A model generated the notes under the pieces. The model made no database searches. It had not been told where the DNA came from and saw nothing but the letters and a program-made list of their open reading frames with translations. From NCBI GenBank assembly GCA_021018815.1, contig JAITYX010000087.1:2174001-2238000 (forward strand): a DNA stretch of 64,000 nt, written 5' to 3'. A program made the translations under genes and the position numbers. This document shows positions 10,266 to 21,689 of this stretch, piece after piece. This DNA comes from Talinum fruticosum. Its lineage: Eukaryota > Streptophyta > Magnoliopsida > Caryophyllales > Talinaceae. Each line of letters opens with the position of its first letter. Positions within the stretch are counted from its first letter, which is position 1.

Positions 10266-11896
10266 TAGGATTGTTTTGTTCCTAGCCTTGATTAGTTATT
10301 AGCCTCGATTAGTTTAGGCCACATAATTTGTTAAGTATAAATTTTAATCCCATTTAACTAAGACCGCATTAAACCCCCGACTCGGACTCTCTGGCAAAAT
10401 CCCCTAGCGTGTGGCGGACCACATCCCTCCACCACTCGGCCTCGAGTGGTGCAAATAAATAAATAAAAAATTAGAAGAATAGTAGTTATCGGACTAACCC
10501 ATCGGACCGCCGGAGAGAGGGGTGCGCGTACCTATATGCGCCGCCGCAAAGATTAGTTCTTCCTTTCTTTAAGCTTCTCCGAGTGCCGACCTACGTCCAC
10601 CGAGTCCTTTTGCGAAAACAGCCCGGCGGTGGTCACGCGCCACCACGTCGTCACTTCCAGCGCTCGAGACTGGTGTTAATCGGTTGCTTGACGGCCGATC
10701 TATACCGTGGTGGTGGTATTTTCGTCGAAAAAGGAAGGACGAGGCTTGTGGGTCTCGTTTTTGGCTCGGCCGAGAAGGGCGGAATTACATCATTTGGGTA
10801 TTTTTTGGTCACCGGAAAATGAAAAGTAAGGTCGTGGCTTTGCTTGGTGTCACCGGAGATAGTGGCGGACAGTGCTGAAGCCTTCCTCCCGTAGCCATGG
10901 CTACTCACAAAGAAGAGAGGGAGAGAGGACAGAGAGACCGAGAGGGAGAGAGGAAAGTGAGAAGCTCTCCGGAAAAGGGAATACGTGAACAAATGACGGG
11001 GAGGCGTGAAAACAGGTCATTAAGGGCAAGCATGCCTTTTCTTTTTTATTTTACCAAGCCCCGGTTTCGTCCCCGAGGTTTTCAATTTCTCAGTCCTTGT
11101 TTTTCCTTCCCAAGGCACGTTTTTTTTTTCACGAGGGTCCATTTTTTATTTATTCAATTAGCATGCCCAACAAATTTTAAATACATTTAGTGCGTGTTTT
11201 AATTTTTTTTACTTTGTGTAAATTTAAATTAATATTAATCTGATTTTATAATTTTATGTAAGTTATTTTAATCAGTTAATTTTTACCACTTAATATGAAT
11301 CTGTTTCATATTATACATGAAAATTATATAATTGTGTTTTATGTAATCATTTTGTTTGGCATGTTATTTGTTTAATATGTGTAATTTCGTGTTACATGTT
11401 TTAAAGTGGACAATTAGCATGAACATTATATAAATATGTTTAATATAGTGTTGTGTAAATTAGTTTTATAAAAAGTAATATCTTTGCTTTACATGCTATA
11501 CATATATATGAATTTGTTTCATGAAGTCATATTAATTATAAAATTAGTTTTTATATAATATGAATTCAGTGATATTATCTATAAATTAGTTTTTAGAATT
11601 AATGTGAATATGTTTCATGTAATATCACGTACAAATTTTTTTGTAAATTAGTTTTACATCTTAAACCACCTTTGTGGTATGTAAAGTTCAATGTTAATTT
11701 GTTTAACGTTAAAATTCAAATGAATTTGTTTTCTATGGAATTAAAGTGTCAATTAATTTTTAAAAAATTTCTAGTTCATTCCATATGTGATGATTATGAG
11801 TTTAGCAAAATTTTCGATCGTATGACTTGAATGATGAAGTTTGTGAAAATTTAATTGTTTTAAGATGTGCCTAAATGTCCAATTTTACTTGTAGAT
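10266..11896 (+). other. Unusually long untranslated leader of the copia element
   Basis: About 1.6 kb separates the primer site from the gag start, far more than the usual few hundred bases. The first part (about 10370-11000) is GC-rich with CGCC/GCGCC motifs. The second part (about 11150-11880) is very AT-rich with repeated TAATATGAAT/TGTTTCATGTAAT-like words. Open frames at 10583-11190 overlap on both strands and have no recognised domain. Captured host sequence or a nested insertion are possible explanations. Confidence 0.5.
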
Positions 11897-12770
11897 ATGG
11901 CAACAAAACCTATGACCGATATGGCCTCTACTTGAAAAGTTGGCGGGGTCCAACTATGACATTTGGCATCGGAGGGTTAAGTTCCTTCGAATGAACGTGA
12001 ACTGCTAGGGTTCTTGATCTGCCAAAATGTATCCCCCTGCTACTAAGGATAAAGATGACAAGGATGTTGATACTAGTTACGCACGATATCGGAAGGATTT
12101 GAAAGTATATCGAGAGTGGTTCAAAAGGACCGCTCGACACGGTATGCCCTATTGAACCTTATGCATGATGACTTAATCGGTGAGTTCGAGAGCTGTCCCA
12201 CAGCTAAAGACATGGGGGATCAACTTAAGATCAAGTTCGGGCAAACTTACGCTACTAAGCTCCGTCAATTGCATCTTACGTAGATGCAATACACTTTTGA
12301 CCCGGAGCATAGTATTATCGAACATATATGAACATTGAGTGCAATGGTTCGTGATCTTAAGGCTGGAGGGATCGAGATCTCCGAGCGTAATCAAGTCACG
12401 AATGTGATTCGTGCTATCCCATCCGAGGATCCTTGGAAAACCTTTAAGACCACGATGGTGCATACTGATCACCTCCAGGCTGTGGACGATATTGTTTGTC
12501 ATCTCGAACTTGAAGAGGATCGCATGAAGTCACATGCTCCTGCTCCTATTCCTGCTGCATTAGTTGCTAAAGGAAACAAACCTAAGGGAACAAGTTCAAG
12601 CAAGGGAAGAAGAAAAGTTCCCATCCCTCTAAGAAACACGGGCCTACAGGTAGAAATGCCAAGAAACGACATAAGGCTAAGGGCAATAAAGAGAAAGTTA
12701 TGGCACGTGTGAAGTGTTATAAATTGTGGAAAGAAGGGTCACTATGCTAGGGATTGTCCCGAGCCTCAAA
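11897..12770 (+). pseudogene. Copia gag remnant with CCHC zinc knuckle
   Basis: ATG at 11897 opens a gag region broken by stops. The readable frame at 12335-12712 has the gag-typical SAMVRDLKAGGI and VIRAIPSEDPWKTFK segments followed by a basic Lys/Ser-rich linker. A CX2CX4HX4C nucleic-acid-binding knuckle is recognisable at about 12712-12760 but is disrupted by one extra base. Confidence 0.75.
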
Positions 12771-12772
12771 AG

Positions 12773-12961
12773 GTGACCCCCTCCATTAAAGTCTCCGAAT
12801 TATTTGTTTGTTCCCATGCATTAGTTGCTAACTCTCTTCCTAATTGGATTGTAGGCTCGGGAGCAAGCAAGCGAGATAGTTCAAGACCGAGCTGGGTTTG
12901 TAGAGTTTCACCCTTATTTGGTGGGCATATAAACCGTGACATTAGGGAATGGCACAATTGA
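12773..12961 (+). pseudogene. Copia aspartic protease remnant, active site lost
   Basis: The frame contains NWIVGSGASK where the family has the catalytic triad D-S/T-G followed by A. The Asp codon is GGC (Gly), so the protease would be inactive even without the frameshifts around it. Confidence 0.7.
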
Positions 12962-13289
12962 AGACGTTCTCGGTGTGGGAACGTATCACCTCAAACTACG
13001 TGGAGGAAATAAGTTACTTCTACTAGATGCTCTCTACGCGTTTGGGGTGCAATGTTCCCTTGTTTCCTTTGTCTCCTTAGTTAAAGTAGGTTTTCAGTTT
13101 GTTTCAAAAGAAGATGGTTTAGAGATTTATTATGGTGGCAATTTGTTTGGCTATGCACATTTTCAAAACAATTTCCCTGTTTTGGATTTAGATGTTTGGT
13201 ATGATAATTCCGCATTAGTTTCATTTGTTGATTCCAATTCTGAATCGTTAAATGGCATACAAGACTTGGTCATATTGGCTAAGATAGAA

Positions 13290-14069
13290 TGACTAGACTA
13301 GCAAAAGAAGGTCTTCTAGACCGACTCGAGTAAGGTTAGGTTGCCTAGATGTGAGCCATGCTTAGGCTGGTAAGGCGACCAAGAAGCCTTTCGGTAAGGC
13401 TTCTAGGGCGTCACATCCCTTAGAACTTATTCACTCGACATATGTGGACCTATGAGTATCAAAGCACGTCATGGTGCTAGTTATTTTCTCACTTTGATAG
13501 ACAACTATTCACGATATGGCTATGTGCACCTTTTATCACACTCGTTATGAAGCTTTAGATGTGTTTAAACGCTTCGTAGCGGAAGTAGAAAATAGATTGG
13601 AGCGTAGAGTGAAGTCTCTTCGCACCGATCGTGGTCATGAATACCTTTCCGATATGTTCAAAGGGTTTTGTGAGAAAAAGGGCATACGCAGGCAACTTAC
13701 AATTCCAAGCACTCCTCAACAAAATGGGATTGCCGAGCGCCGGAATCGAACATTACTTGACATGGTCGGGACAATGATGGCCCAAGCTAATTTGCCAATT
13801 AGTTTCGAGGGGATGCGTTGCTTACGGCAACTTACATCCTGAACCGAGTGCCTGGTAAGAGTGTTTCAATCACTCCATATGAGCTATGGAATGGTAGAAA
13901 GCCCATCTTGGACCATTTACGCCCGTGGGGTTCGGCTGGCTATGTGCACAACCCAACTCATCAACATGGGAAAATTGGTCCTAGAGCTACAAAAATGGTG
14001 TTCATCGGGTATCCGAGAAAATTCAAAAGGATATGTCATGTATGGAGAACATCCAAGCTGGAGGCATGA
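13290..14069 (+). pseudogene. Copia integrase remnant
   Basis: This covers a decayed GAG-pre-integrase zone, the rve core and the start of the C-terminal region. The clearest part (13516-13842) has LRTDRGHEYLS (second acidic residue) and PQQNGIAERRNRTLLDM (third, Glu), followed by the copia C-terminal motif ATYILNRVPGKS and PYELWNGRKP in a shifted frame at 13818. Confidence 0.85.
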
Positions 14070-14554
14070 AGGAAATAGAATCCGAAATGTCGATTTTCTT
14101 GAGGATGAGTTCTCAAGTATTGGTGAAATTAAGAAGGACTTAGAGTTGTATGAGTTACAACAATTATCTCTCGGTGAGGGGAGGATTTGTACACTCATCA
14201 TGTCACCGAGGATAATAGTTTTTCACCGGACAATAGAGATAGTGGGAGAGGCCCTACCATTTCTAATGATGGAAATGTGTCTACACAAGAGATCCAACAA
14301 AAGAATGAGGAACGTCCTTAATCTCCAATTCCTAATCACGAGATCAGTCCTCCTTCTCGGGAACCCTCATCCACATCCCAAGGGATTAGTGGGAGAGATT
14401 CTCCTATTACTCGGAGTCCCACACCTCAAAGGAAAAGGGGAGGGATCCTGAGCCTAGTAAGACAAGAGAACTAAGTCCTAAAATTATTCGAAGGAGCGAG
14501 CGAGGAAAAGTTCCCCGACGATTTTTTCAAATCGAAGAGGATATCTTCTTTTGC

Positions 14555-15416
14555 ATGCCTTTGGAAATAGAAGAGCCAACCTCTTATGTAGAGGCTATAA
14601 ACTCACCAAACCATACAGAATGGATGGAAGCCATGAGAAATGAGTTGGACTCAATGGCAAAGAATGAAGTTTGGGAACTGGTTGATCTTCCTCTCGGACG
14701 TAAGGCTATTGGAAACAAGTGGGTTTTCAAGGTTAAATGTCGAGCAGATGGATCAATTGATAAGTTCAAGGCCCGATTAGTGGCGAAAGGTTTTACACAA
14801 GTTGAAGGTGTAGATTATGAAGAGACTTTTTCTCCTTTGGTGAGAATGACCTCTATTCGCCTACTTCTAGCCACTGGTTGCTCATTTGGACTTGGAGTTA
14901 GTCCATATGGATGTAAAGACTGCCTTCCTCAATGGTAATCTAGAGGAGGAGATTTATATGGATCAACCTATTGGTTTCGTATCAAAAGGACAAGAGGACA
15001 AAGTTTGTCGTCTTAAAAGATCTATATATGGTCTTAAACAGTCTTCCAAATCATGGTACTTTAGATTCCATGAAGTTATTACTTCGTATGGCTTAACCAT
15101 GGTTTCGGAAGACCATTGTGTATATGTCAAGAGGACAACAATGGGGATTATGCTCCTTACATTGTATGTTGATGACATACTATTGGCTGGAAATAACCTG
15201 GAAATGATCAACGCTACTAAGAAGTGGTTGTCTTCCGTCTTCGAGATGAAAGACATGGGTGAAGCCAAGTATGTCCTTTGTGTGGAAATAATTAGGAACC
15301 GTTCTAAAAAGCTTCTTAGTTTATGTCGAAGGCATATATTGAGAAAGTCCTGGAACGTTTTCGGATGCAAAATTCCAAACCCGTTGACACTCCAGTCGAT
15401 AAGGATCTTACTTTAA
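14555..15416 (+). pseudogene. Copia reverse transcriptase remnant
   Basis: Two overlapping frames (14555-14938 and 14886-15416) carry the copia RT landmarks: ALV-type start (EAINSPNHTEWMEAMRNEL), NKWVFKVKCRADG, KARLVAKGFTQVEGVDYEETF, MDVKTAFLNGNLEEEIYM, YGLKQSSKSWY and the catalytic YVDDILLAG. A frameshift near 14890 splits it. Confidence 0.9.
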
Positions 15417-15419
15417 GTC

Positions 15420-16139
15420 ATGAGCAATGTCCTAAAACAGATAAAAAAAAGCGAGAATATGAATAGTGTTCCCTACGCTAGTGCGATAGGAAGCTTAATG
15501 TATGCCATGTTATGTACACGGCTTGACATTTGCTTTGCGGTTAGATTGGTTAGTCGTTACCAAAACAACCCGGGACCCGCTCACTGGCGAGTCGTCAAAA
15601 GAATAATGCACTATCTTCGTGGAACTACTGATTTGCTACTTTGTTATCAAGGAGGGGACCTAAAGCGAGGGGATATTCAGATGCGGATTGGGGTGGTGAC
15701 CTGGATGAGTCCAAGTCAACCTCGGGATACGTTTTTACCCTTGGTGGGGGAGCCATATCTTAGTACAATAAGAAGCAAGACTGCATATCTCTGTCAACTA
15801 TGGAAGCGGAATATATCGCTAGATGCCTTGCCGCTCGGGAGGCAATCTAGCTAAGGAGTTTTCTCCAGGATGTCAACCTTTCTCCAAGAGTTGATGATCC
15901 TATCGAGATGTGGTGCGATAACACTGCTTGCCATTCAATATGCTAAGGATCCTAAGTTTCACAGGAAGGCTAAGCATATTAAAAGGCGTTATCACTTTGT
16001 GAGGGACGCTATAAAGTTGAAAGAGATTGTTGCCAAATATTTATCTACTAACAAGATGATCGTTGATCCTTTGACTAAACCAACTCCTAGAGATGTGTTC
16101 AAAACTCATATGATGAGTTTAGGTCTTCATAGAGTTTAG
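15420..16139 (+). pseudogene. Copia RNase H remnant and end of pol
   Basis: Contains the copia RNase H approach (VPYASAIGSLMYAM, RLDICFAV, GPAHWRVVKRIMHYLRGT). Frameshifted remains of the active domain follow, then HIKRRYHFVRDAI and MIVDPLTKPTPRDVF at the end of pol (stop at 16137-16139). Confidence 0.88.
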
Positions 16140-17156
16140 TTATTTGAAACATCTTGTATTTTTGGTTTTTGGACATACATTTAGATGAACTTTTTAATTG
16201 AAATAAAGATTGGTGTTTCTTTTTCTTTGAATGTTCATAACTATTTTTTGGGTTGCATGATTTGGCACATCCGAATGTCACTAGGCTTCGATTATCTTAT
16301 CACACGGATAATCAACACTAATGCTTGAGTGACGGTTAGGATGAGAGTGAAATCATATTGGCACTAGGTGTGCAATATTGATTAATTTTTCGTACTCGAG
16401 ATAGTATGAAAAATATACATGAATAGTCGCCTTAGTAAGTATAAGATGAGATTTAAGAAAAATCGAATATAACACAACCTTATATTGAAGCCTTTTAGCC
16501 GAATTTAAGTGTCGGGATTACGTTGAGTGCGCTAATCCAGTGACTCAAGTCGGTTTTGGGAAAAACTTGGACTTGCAATTCGTATGATATAAAAGTGACA
16601 GGCTCACCTTAGTGGGAGTTATATAATAACACACACTTCATGCTGTGTGTGCTAAAAGACGACCTTGTGGAGTGACAATAGTTTCCCTTCCTTGTCACTC
16701 GTGTGATCCCGAAACATTATTGTTTCAAAACACAATTCCCTTTGACTTAGGACTATGATGTGAAATCTAAGTTAGATGTTGCTACTTTAATGTACATTCC
16801 AAGAGTTATAGAAATATACAGCTCAGCGGAAAACATTAGGAAAGCAATCTTACCGAGATGTAACATCATGAGTGGCTAAGGAAAACCATTTCGTATTCAC
16901 CATATAAGCCGAGCGATTATATTCGGAATATAATCATAAGATATATCAGTAGGCATAAAGGGATCGTATATGCCACGGTGATGTTTTTGAATAGTTTGGG
17001 GCGTTGTCCTTATGAAAGCGTCATGTTAGTTAGATGGTGACTTAATATGACACTCACTGGTTACTTTTGGTCGCATGCTTCATTCCCGGTATGAAACATG
17101 AGGAGATGTGAAGGATTAGAGTTTTTGTTTTAAGGCCTACGTGGCCAAGTGGGAGC
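16140..17156 (+). other. 3' untranslated internal region of the copia element
   Basis: About 1 kb between the pol stop and the right LTR, with no coding potential seen. It ends in the polypurine tract at 17143-17156. Confidence 0.7.
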
Positions 17157-17645
17157 TGTTGGACGAAGTTAATAAAACGACCACTTAATGCCTGTTAATT
17201 TCGGCTAAAATAAGTCTCCCACTTATCCAAGATAGGTTCCTGAATAAGTGGGATGGCTAATGAAGTTGGGATAGACTTAACTTCTTAATAATAAAGATAG
17301 GAGCGAATGCTCCTATTTAATCTGTAATGGGATATACAGATTGATATACGCGAGAACGACACACACAACATTCGTTGCTTCTCTTAGATTTTCCTTAGAA
17401 ATCCTCAAGTCTCTCTCACGGTTAGACCCACCATCTTAGGGTGTTCGAGTTTGAGACGTGGCTGTTTCGGACGACTCTAGTAGCTGTCGGTTATACTATT
17501 CCGGGTGACACTAGTAGATCCGGATTTCGGAGTACAACCAGAATCGAGTGTTCGTGACCGGGAATTCGTTTGTGGGCTATCGAACGGCAATCGATCCATT
17601 TGCTTCCGCACTATTAAGGTTAGTCCTTATACATATTTTCCTACG
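17157..17645 (+). repeat. 3' LTR of the copia element
   Basis: Starts TGTTGGACGAAG directly after the polypurine tract and ends CATATTTTCCTACG. It pairs with 9763-10251. Confidence 0.92.
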
Positions 17646-17647
17646 AG

Positions 17648-18981
17648 ATACTTTTTATACAGAGATCCGGGTCCATGGACCCAGGACACTAAATTTTTTA
17701 AAAAAATCCTTTTTTAACCCCATAATCCCCCATATTTCCCCTCCCCATGCCATTTCGTTGCATGTGACCTGGGACTATCCGGGTGCATGATATAACTTTT
17801 GTCATAGAGATTGATATAAAATGATGGAAAGAATCGTATTTGGAAGTTTATATATAATTAAGGAGAATATTACTTCATAATTTCCTATTTTATCTCATAT
17901 ATTAAAGACATCAAGTTTTCTTATTTATATTAGGAGGAGGATTAATTCAAAGGTAGCAAGAGTTCTATTCGGGAAGGGTAAGGTCACACATGTCTTGACC
18001 TCCCAAACCTATTTTAACAAGACAATGGCCTCGCTTGTTGTAGTGGGCAAATCTCATTGTAAGTTGATCTTTCAATATTAATTCATTATCATTGGGAAAG
18101 TAATATTCTATTCTATGTATTTTTTAAAAGAAAGATTACTTTCTCATTCTATTTGAAAAACGAATCATTTTCCGATAATGAAAGTAGCTTTTAGATTAGG
18201 GGTGCCAATGTTAGATACCATACCATTACACTGAAGTTTCTCTAAGGCTCGTTTGACCTGTCCATAACAAGGGAGGACTATAGATATCCGCAACCTCACC
18301 CTTGTGATTGCAAGCGGTTCATTTAGATTCATTTTTCATGCTACATAGTTGGAATATTGGAACTTCTTTGAAATATTTCAAGATGGAATTGTCCGTTCTC
18401 AAAAATTTGTGTAATAGATCAACTAAGGCAATCTTGATGGGTGATTCATGTAGTACCTTACCCAAAGACATTCTTTTACTAACAAGTCATGAACCTTCGC
18501 AAACCGAACACCCCTTGTGACAGCATAATGATAACAGGTGCCCGAGTACCTTATCCTTGCATTAGGCAAATCAGCACTGGTGAAAATCTTTGTGACCTCC
18601 CACCCTTTCGGACTAATATGAAAATATGATGCATTTCCATTCTTTTCCAAGTTTCAAGCATATCACTACATTACAATACTTTTGGGTGTGAGAATAAGAT
18701 ACATTTGTATGTGTTGAATATCTTAGAAGGCTTAAGAATATTGAGCTACTTGCACAAAAGATGTCAAGAAACCGCAAATGAAACAACGGAGAGTTATAGC
18801 GGAGGACTGATCCAAGAAGCATACGAACCCTTTTTAGAACCTATTGAAGAGCCTCATCTGTTAAGGAAAAAGCCGAAGCTCAAGGATATCATACCCAAAC
18901 AAGTTTGAATCACATGAGATAATGAAGTCTTTGAAAAGCCTATGGAAGCCAAACCTAGGTTATAGAAGCCGATGTCCTTGA
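17648..18981. other. Region between two copia elements, no recognised gene
   Basis: Holds the second palindrome-headed segment (17655-17790) and two unassigned open frames: 18423-18650 (-), starting MEKNGNASYFHISPKGWEV, and 18705-18908 (+), ending KPKLKDIIPKQV. Neither matches a family I know and neither has clear splice sites. They could be remains of a gene into which the next copia relic inserted. Confidence 0.35.
17655..17790. repeat. Palindrome-headed C-rich short repeat, copy 2
   Basis: Begins with the perfect palindrome GGGTCCATGGACCC and has a C-rich middle (CCCCATAATCCCCC, TTTCCCCTCCCC). It ends CCTGGGACTATCCGGGTGC, similar in layout and length to 4232-4375. It lies immediately next to the right target duplication of the copia element. 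Confidence 0.3.
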
Positions 18982-19297
18982 TGTAGGGTTTTTTTTTTTT
19001 TTGTGAAGAGAAAAGACCGACAATAGAGAAGGACTTGCAAACTATGGCTAAAAATGGATACTTAATTTTATTTCATCAGCAGTAACTTAAATAGCTGAAA
19101 AACACTTGTAACCTAAGATCATGGGCTGAAATCTAACCACTACTAAAGCATGATACCAGCAAAATAGTAACAGAAAAAACAAATGCCTAAAAATAGCAAA
19201 ACAACCGATCCTAGAAACTAAGAGCACAACTAGGAAAAAAGCTGAAAATATCAGCTTAATTTCAACATAATTGCGGGTTCGAAGCAAATATATGACA
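18982..19297 (-). repeat. 3' LTR of the copia relic
   Basis: On the - strand it starts TGTCATATATTTGCTT and ends in A/T-rich sequence plus CCTACA. A purine-rich tract (AAAGTAAGGAGGAG) lies just upstream at 19298-19311. Confidence 0.85.
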
Positions 19298-20065
19298 CTC
19301 CTCCTTACTTTAGGAACCGCAAACTCCAATTTTCTGTCTTAGATGCTCCAACTTGGTGGTTGGGAGTGGTTTTGTGAACAAATCAGCCAACTAATCTTTA
19401 TACTTGCAGTAGACGAGACTCGACATTTTCTTTGTTCTCGCACCTTTCTCACAAAGAACAACTTGATGCCAAAAATGGAAATTATAGCTTGATTATCCAC
19501 AAACACATCGGTAGCTTCAGCTTGTTTCATGTACGAGATCAACTAATATTTTCATCAACCATAATGTTTGATTTACAGCACTGCAGCAGCCTACAAACTA
19601 CGAATATGCAGTATATTATGCCACAAAATCATGCCTCTTGGAGCACTATGAAAATATTCTTGAACCAAAGCTGAAAAAAGACCCTAAGGTACTCCTCATA
19701 TCATCCACATTTCCACCCCCAATCACTATCCGAAAAACCATATAATTTGAAGCTTTGACATTTCTCAAACTTAACTCCGTAATCAATAGTTCCTCTTATG
19801 TATCCGAGTACTCTTTTTACTGCTTGTAAATGCATCTTAGTAGCACAATGCATAAAACGTGATAGAACACTTACAGCAAACTAGATATCGGGTCTTGTTT
19901 CACTTAGATATATTAAGCAACCAATCAAGTTTCGAAGTATCCTTCATCGACCTAACTTGTACCATCTTGCTTAAATAACCTTTCCTTTGGATTCATTAGC
20001 GTGCTCATCGCCTTGCACTCATCCATATGAAACTTTTTCAAAATTTCCCGTGCATACTTCTTCAA
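19298..20065 (-). pseudogene. Copia RT/RNase H remnant
   Basis: The - strand reading shows decayed RT C-terminal text and RNase H pieces such as KQAEATDVFVDNQA and IKLFFVRKVREQ. These are copia RNase H landmarks. Multiple stops and frameshifts. Confidence 0.7.
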
Positions 20066-20565
20066 GCTGCAATTTCCATTTCAAATAATCTAGCTTTTCA
20101 TGGAAAAACTAACCATTTTGACAACAAGTTGTTCTTTTGTGAGAGAGGTGCGGAAGAAAAATGTTAGTCTCATCTACTGTAAGTATGAATATCAATTGGC
20201 TGATTTGTTCATAAAATCACTCCTAACCACCAAGTTCGAGCATCTAAGACAAAAAGAAAAGGAGTTTGCAGTTCCTAAAGTAAGAAGGAGTATTATATAT
20301 TTGCTTTAGGACCTACAATTATGCTGAAATTAAGCTAATATTTTCAGCTTTTTTCCTAGTTGTGCTCCTAGTTTCTAGGATAAGTTATTTTTCAATTTTT
20401 AGGCATTTGTTTTTTCTGTTACTATTTTGTTGGGATCATACTTCATTAGTGGCTTGATTTCAACCATCATCTTAGGTTACTAGTTGTTTTTCAGTTATTT
20501 GAATTACTTGTAATATGATGAAATAAAATTTAATATCTATTTTTAGCCATAGTCCGCATCTCAAA
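20066..20565 (+). repeat. Inverted RNase H-LTR block inside the copia relic
   Basis: On the + strand this reads QAAISISNNLAFHGKT, then FVREV, LIYCKYEYQLADLFIKSL and KFEHLRQK (RNase H end), a purine tract, and an LTR beginning at 20291 (TATTATATATTTGCTTT) that stops short at about 20565. It is a head-on inverted copy of the sequence at 18990-19450 and of the LTR at 20993-21308. Confidence 0.8.
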
Positions 20566-20959
20566 CTTTCTTATTAGATTGAGCACTTGCATACCCTTAA
20601 TCCTCTCATTTTCAGCATACTCACCTTTGAGATAGTCCCAAATAGCTTTTTCTTTTTAAGTGACATGATCCTTGTGAAAATGGTTGTTGAAACAGACAAC
20701 AAACACACATGCTTTTGCCTTTGACTTCTTGGTTCTTTTCTCTTTGTTGCTCTTGATCCGAGCCATGGTGGGATCGTCTGGCAGCGAGAGATATTTTGTA
20801 ATCCTCTTCCACAACTCCCCAAAGATCCAAAGCCTCCAAGTAAGTCTCCATTTTCACTGCCCAAAGTTGGTAATTTTCTCTATCAAAAACAGGTAGAGTT
20901 ATTGAAGAGATGCTTGGTTTCTCGCATTCATTTTCTCTAAGTGTTTGTTTTTCTTTCAC
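20566..20959 (-). pseudogene. Copia gag N-terminal fragment
   Basis: Contains the conserved plant copia gag start (DUF4219/UBN2 type): LPVFDRENYQLWAVKMETYL, EALDLWGVVEEDY, then after a frameshift STTIFTRIMSL and GMQVLNLIRKF. It is broken exactly where the inverted block begins. Confidence 0.85.
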
Positions 20960-20992
20960 ATGCCTCGTAAGAAGAAAGCTCTTATACCACTT

Positions 20993-21308
20993 TGTAGGTT
21001 TTTTTTTTTTTGTGAAAAGAAAGGACTGATAATAGAGGAGTGTGGACTATGGCTAAAAATGGATACTTAATTTTATTTCATTAGATTATAGTAACTTAAA
21101 TAGCTGAAAAACAACTTGTAACTTAAAATCATGGGCTGAAATCTAACCACTACTAAAGCATAATTCCAATAAAATAACAACAGAAAAAACAAATGCCTAA
21201 AAATAGAAAAATAATTGATCTTAGAAACTAGGAGCACAACTAGGAAAAAAACTGAAAATATCAGCTTAATTTCAGCATAATTGCAAGTCCTAAAGCAAAT
21301 ATCCGACA
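20993..21308 (-). repeat. 5' LTR of the copia relic
   Basis: On the - strand it starts TGTCGGATATTTGCTTTAGG and ends AACCTACA, immediately followed by AAG and the primer site TGGTATAAGAGC (20989-20978). It aligns with 18982-19297. Confidence 0.85.
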
Positions 21309-21689
21309 TTGAAGAAGGTGTCGAGGACTCGTTGAAAAAGTCTCCGATGGCATAACCGACACTCCATGCACACATAGTCAAACCACAAAAAGACATTCAG
21401 CATTGACAATCAAAACCCTAAATGATGGCACCATATACATTGTCACATTGAGTGGATTTGAACTGATATGCCTATTATTCTTATTTCTTCTCTTGAAGAT
21501 GACGGTCAAGCTTTAGCAAAGAGGACAATAATGTTAATTTTCACGAAAGGGTGGTAATAGGATTTCATGGCAAGGGAATAATTTTGTATTTGAGCAGGAT
21601 CTTGCATGTTCAAGATACTCTCCACTATTTTTAGGGTAGAAATGTCAAAAATTATATCTTACGCACTAGAGTAGTAAGCTTGCTACTTT
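21309..21689. other. Flank without recognised gene
   Basis: Short unique-looking sequence to the right of the copia relic. No coding features could be supported. Confidence 0.4.

Larger units (their letters stand above)
9763..17647 (+). mobile_element. Decayed complete Ty1/copia LTR retrotransposon
   Basis: The element is about 7.9 kb with both LTRs, a primer-binding site, gag, protease, integrase, reverse transcriptase and RNase H in copia order, and a polypurine tract (GGCCAAGTGGGAGC, 17143-17156). It is flanked by a shared GAGATACT (9755-9762 and 17645-17652); the exact edge is ambiguous because the LTR end CGAG overlaps the repeat. The two LTRs differ at several dozen scattered positions by eye. 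Pol is broken into many frames and the protease active-site Asp is Gly. The element cannot move by itself. It sits between the mutase fragment and the next copia relic. Confidence 0.93.
18982..21308 (-). mobile_element. Copia relic with paired 316-bp LTRs and an inverted internal segment
   Basis: On the - strand the order is 5' LTR (21308-20993), primer site (20989-20978), gag fragment (20959-20566), an inverted block on the + strand (20066-20565), RT/RNase H remnant (about 20065-19330) and 3' LTR (19297-18982). Both LTRs are exactly 316 bp. TTGA flanks both outer edges. Most of pol is missing. The inverted block is RNase H end plus polypurine tract plus LTR start of the same family, in the opposite orientation. 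Confidence 0.82.

Noticed and set aside
18423..18650. 75-codon - strand frame (MEKNGNASYFHISPKGWEV...)
   Set aside because: Looks protein-like but matches no family I can name and lacks splice or conservation support; mentioned only within the flank entry.
18741..18908. + strand frame ending EPFLEPIEEPHLLRKKPK...
   Set aside because: Possibly an exon interrupted by the copia relic, but the continuation past the insertion changes frame and meets stops.
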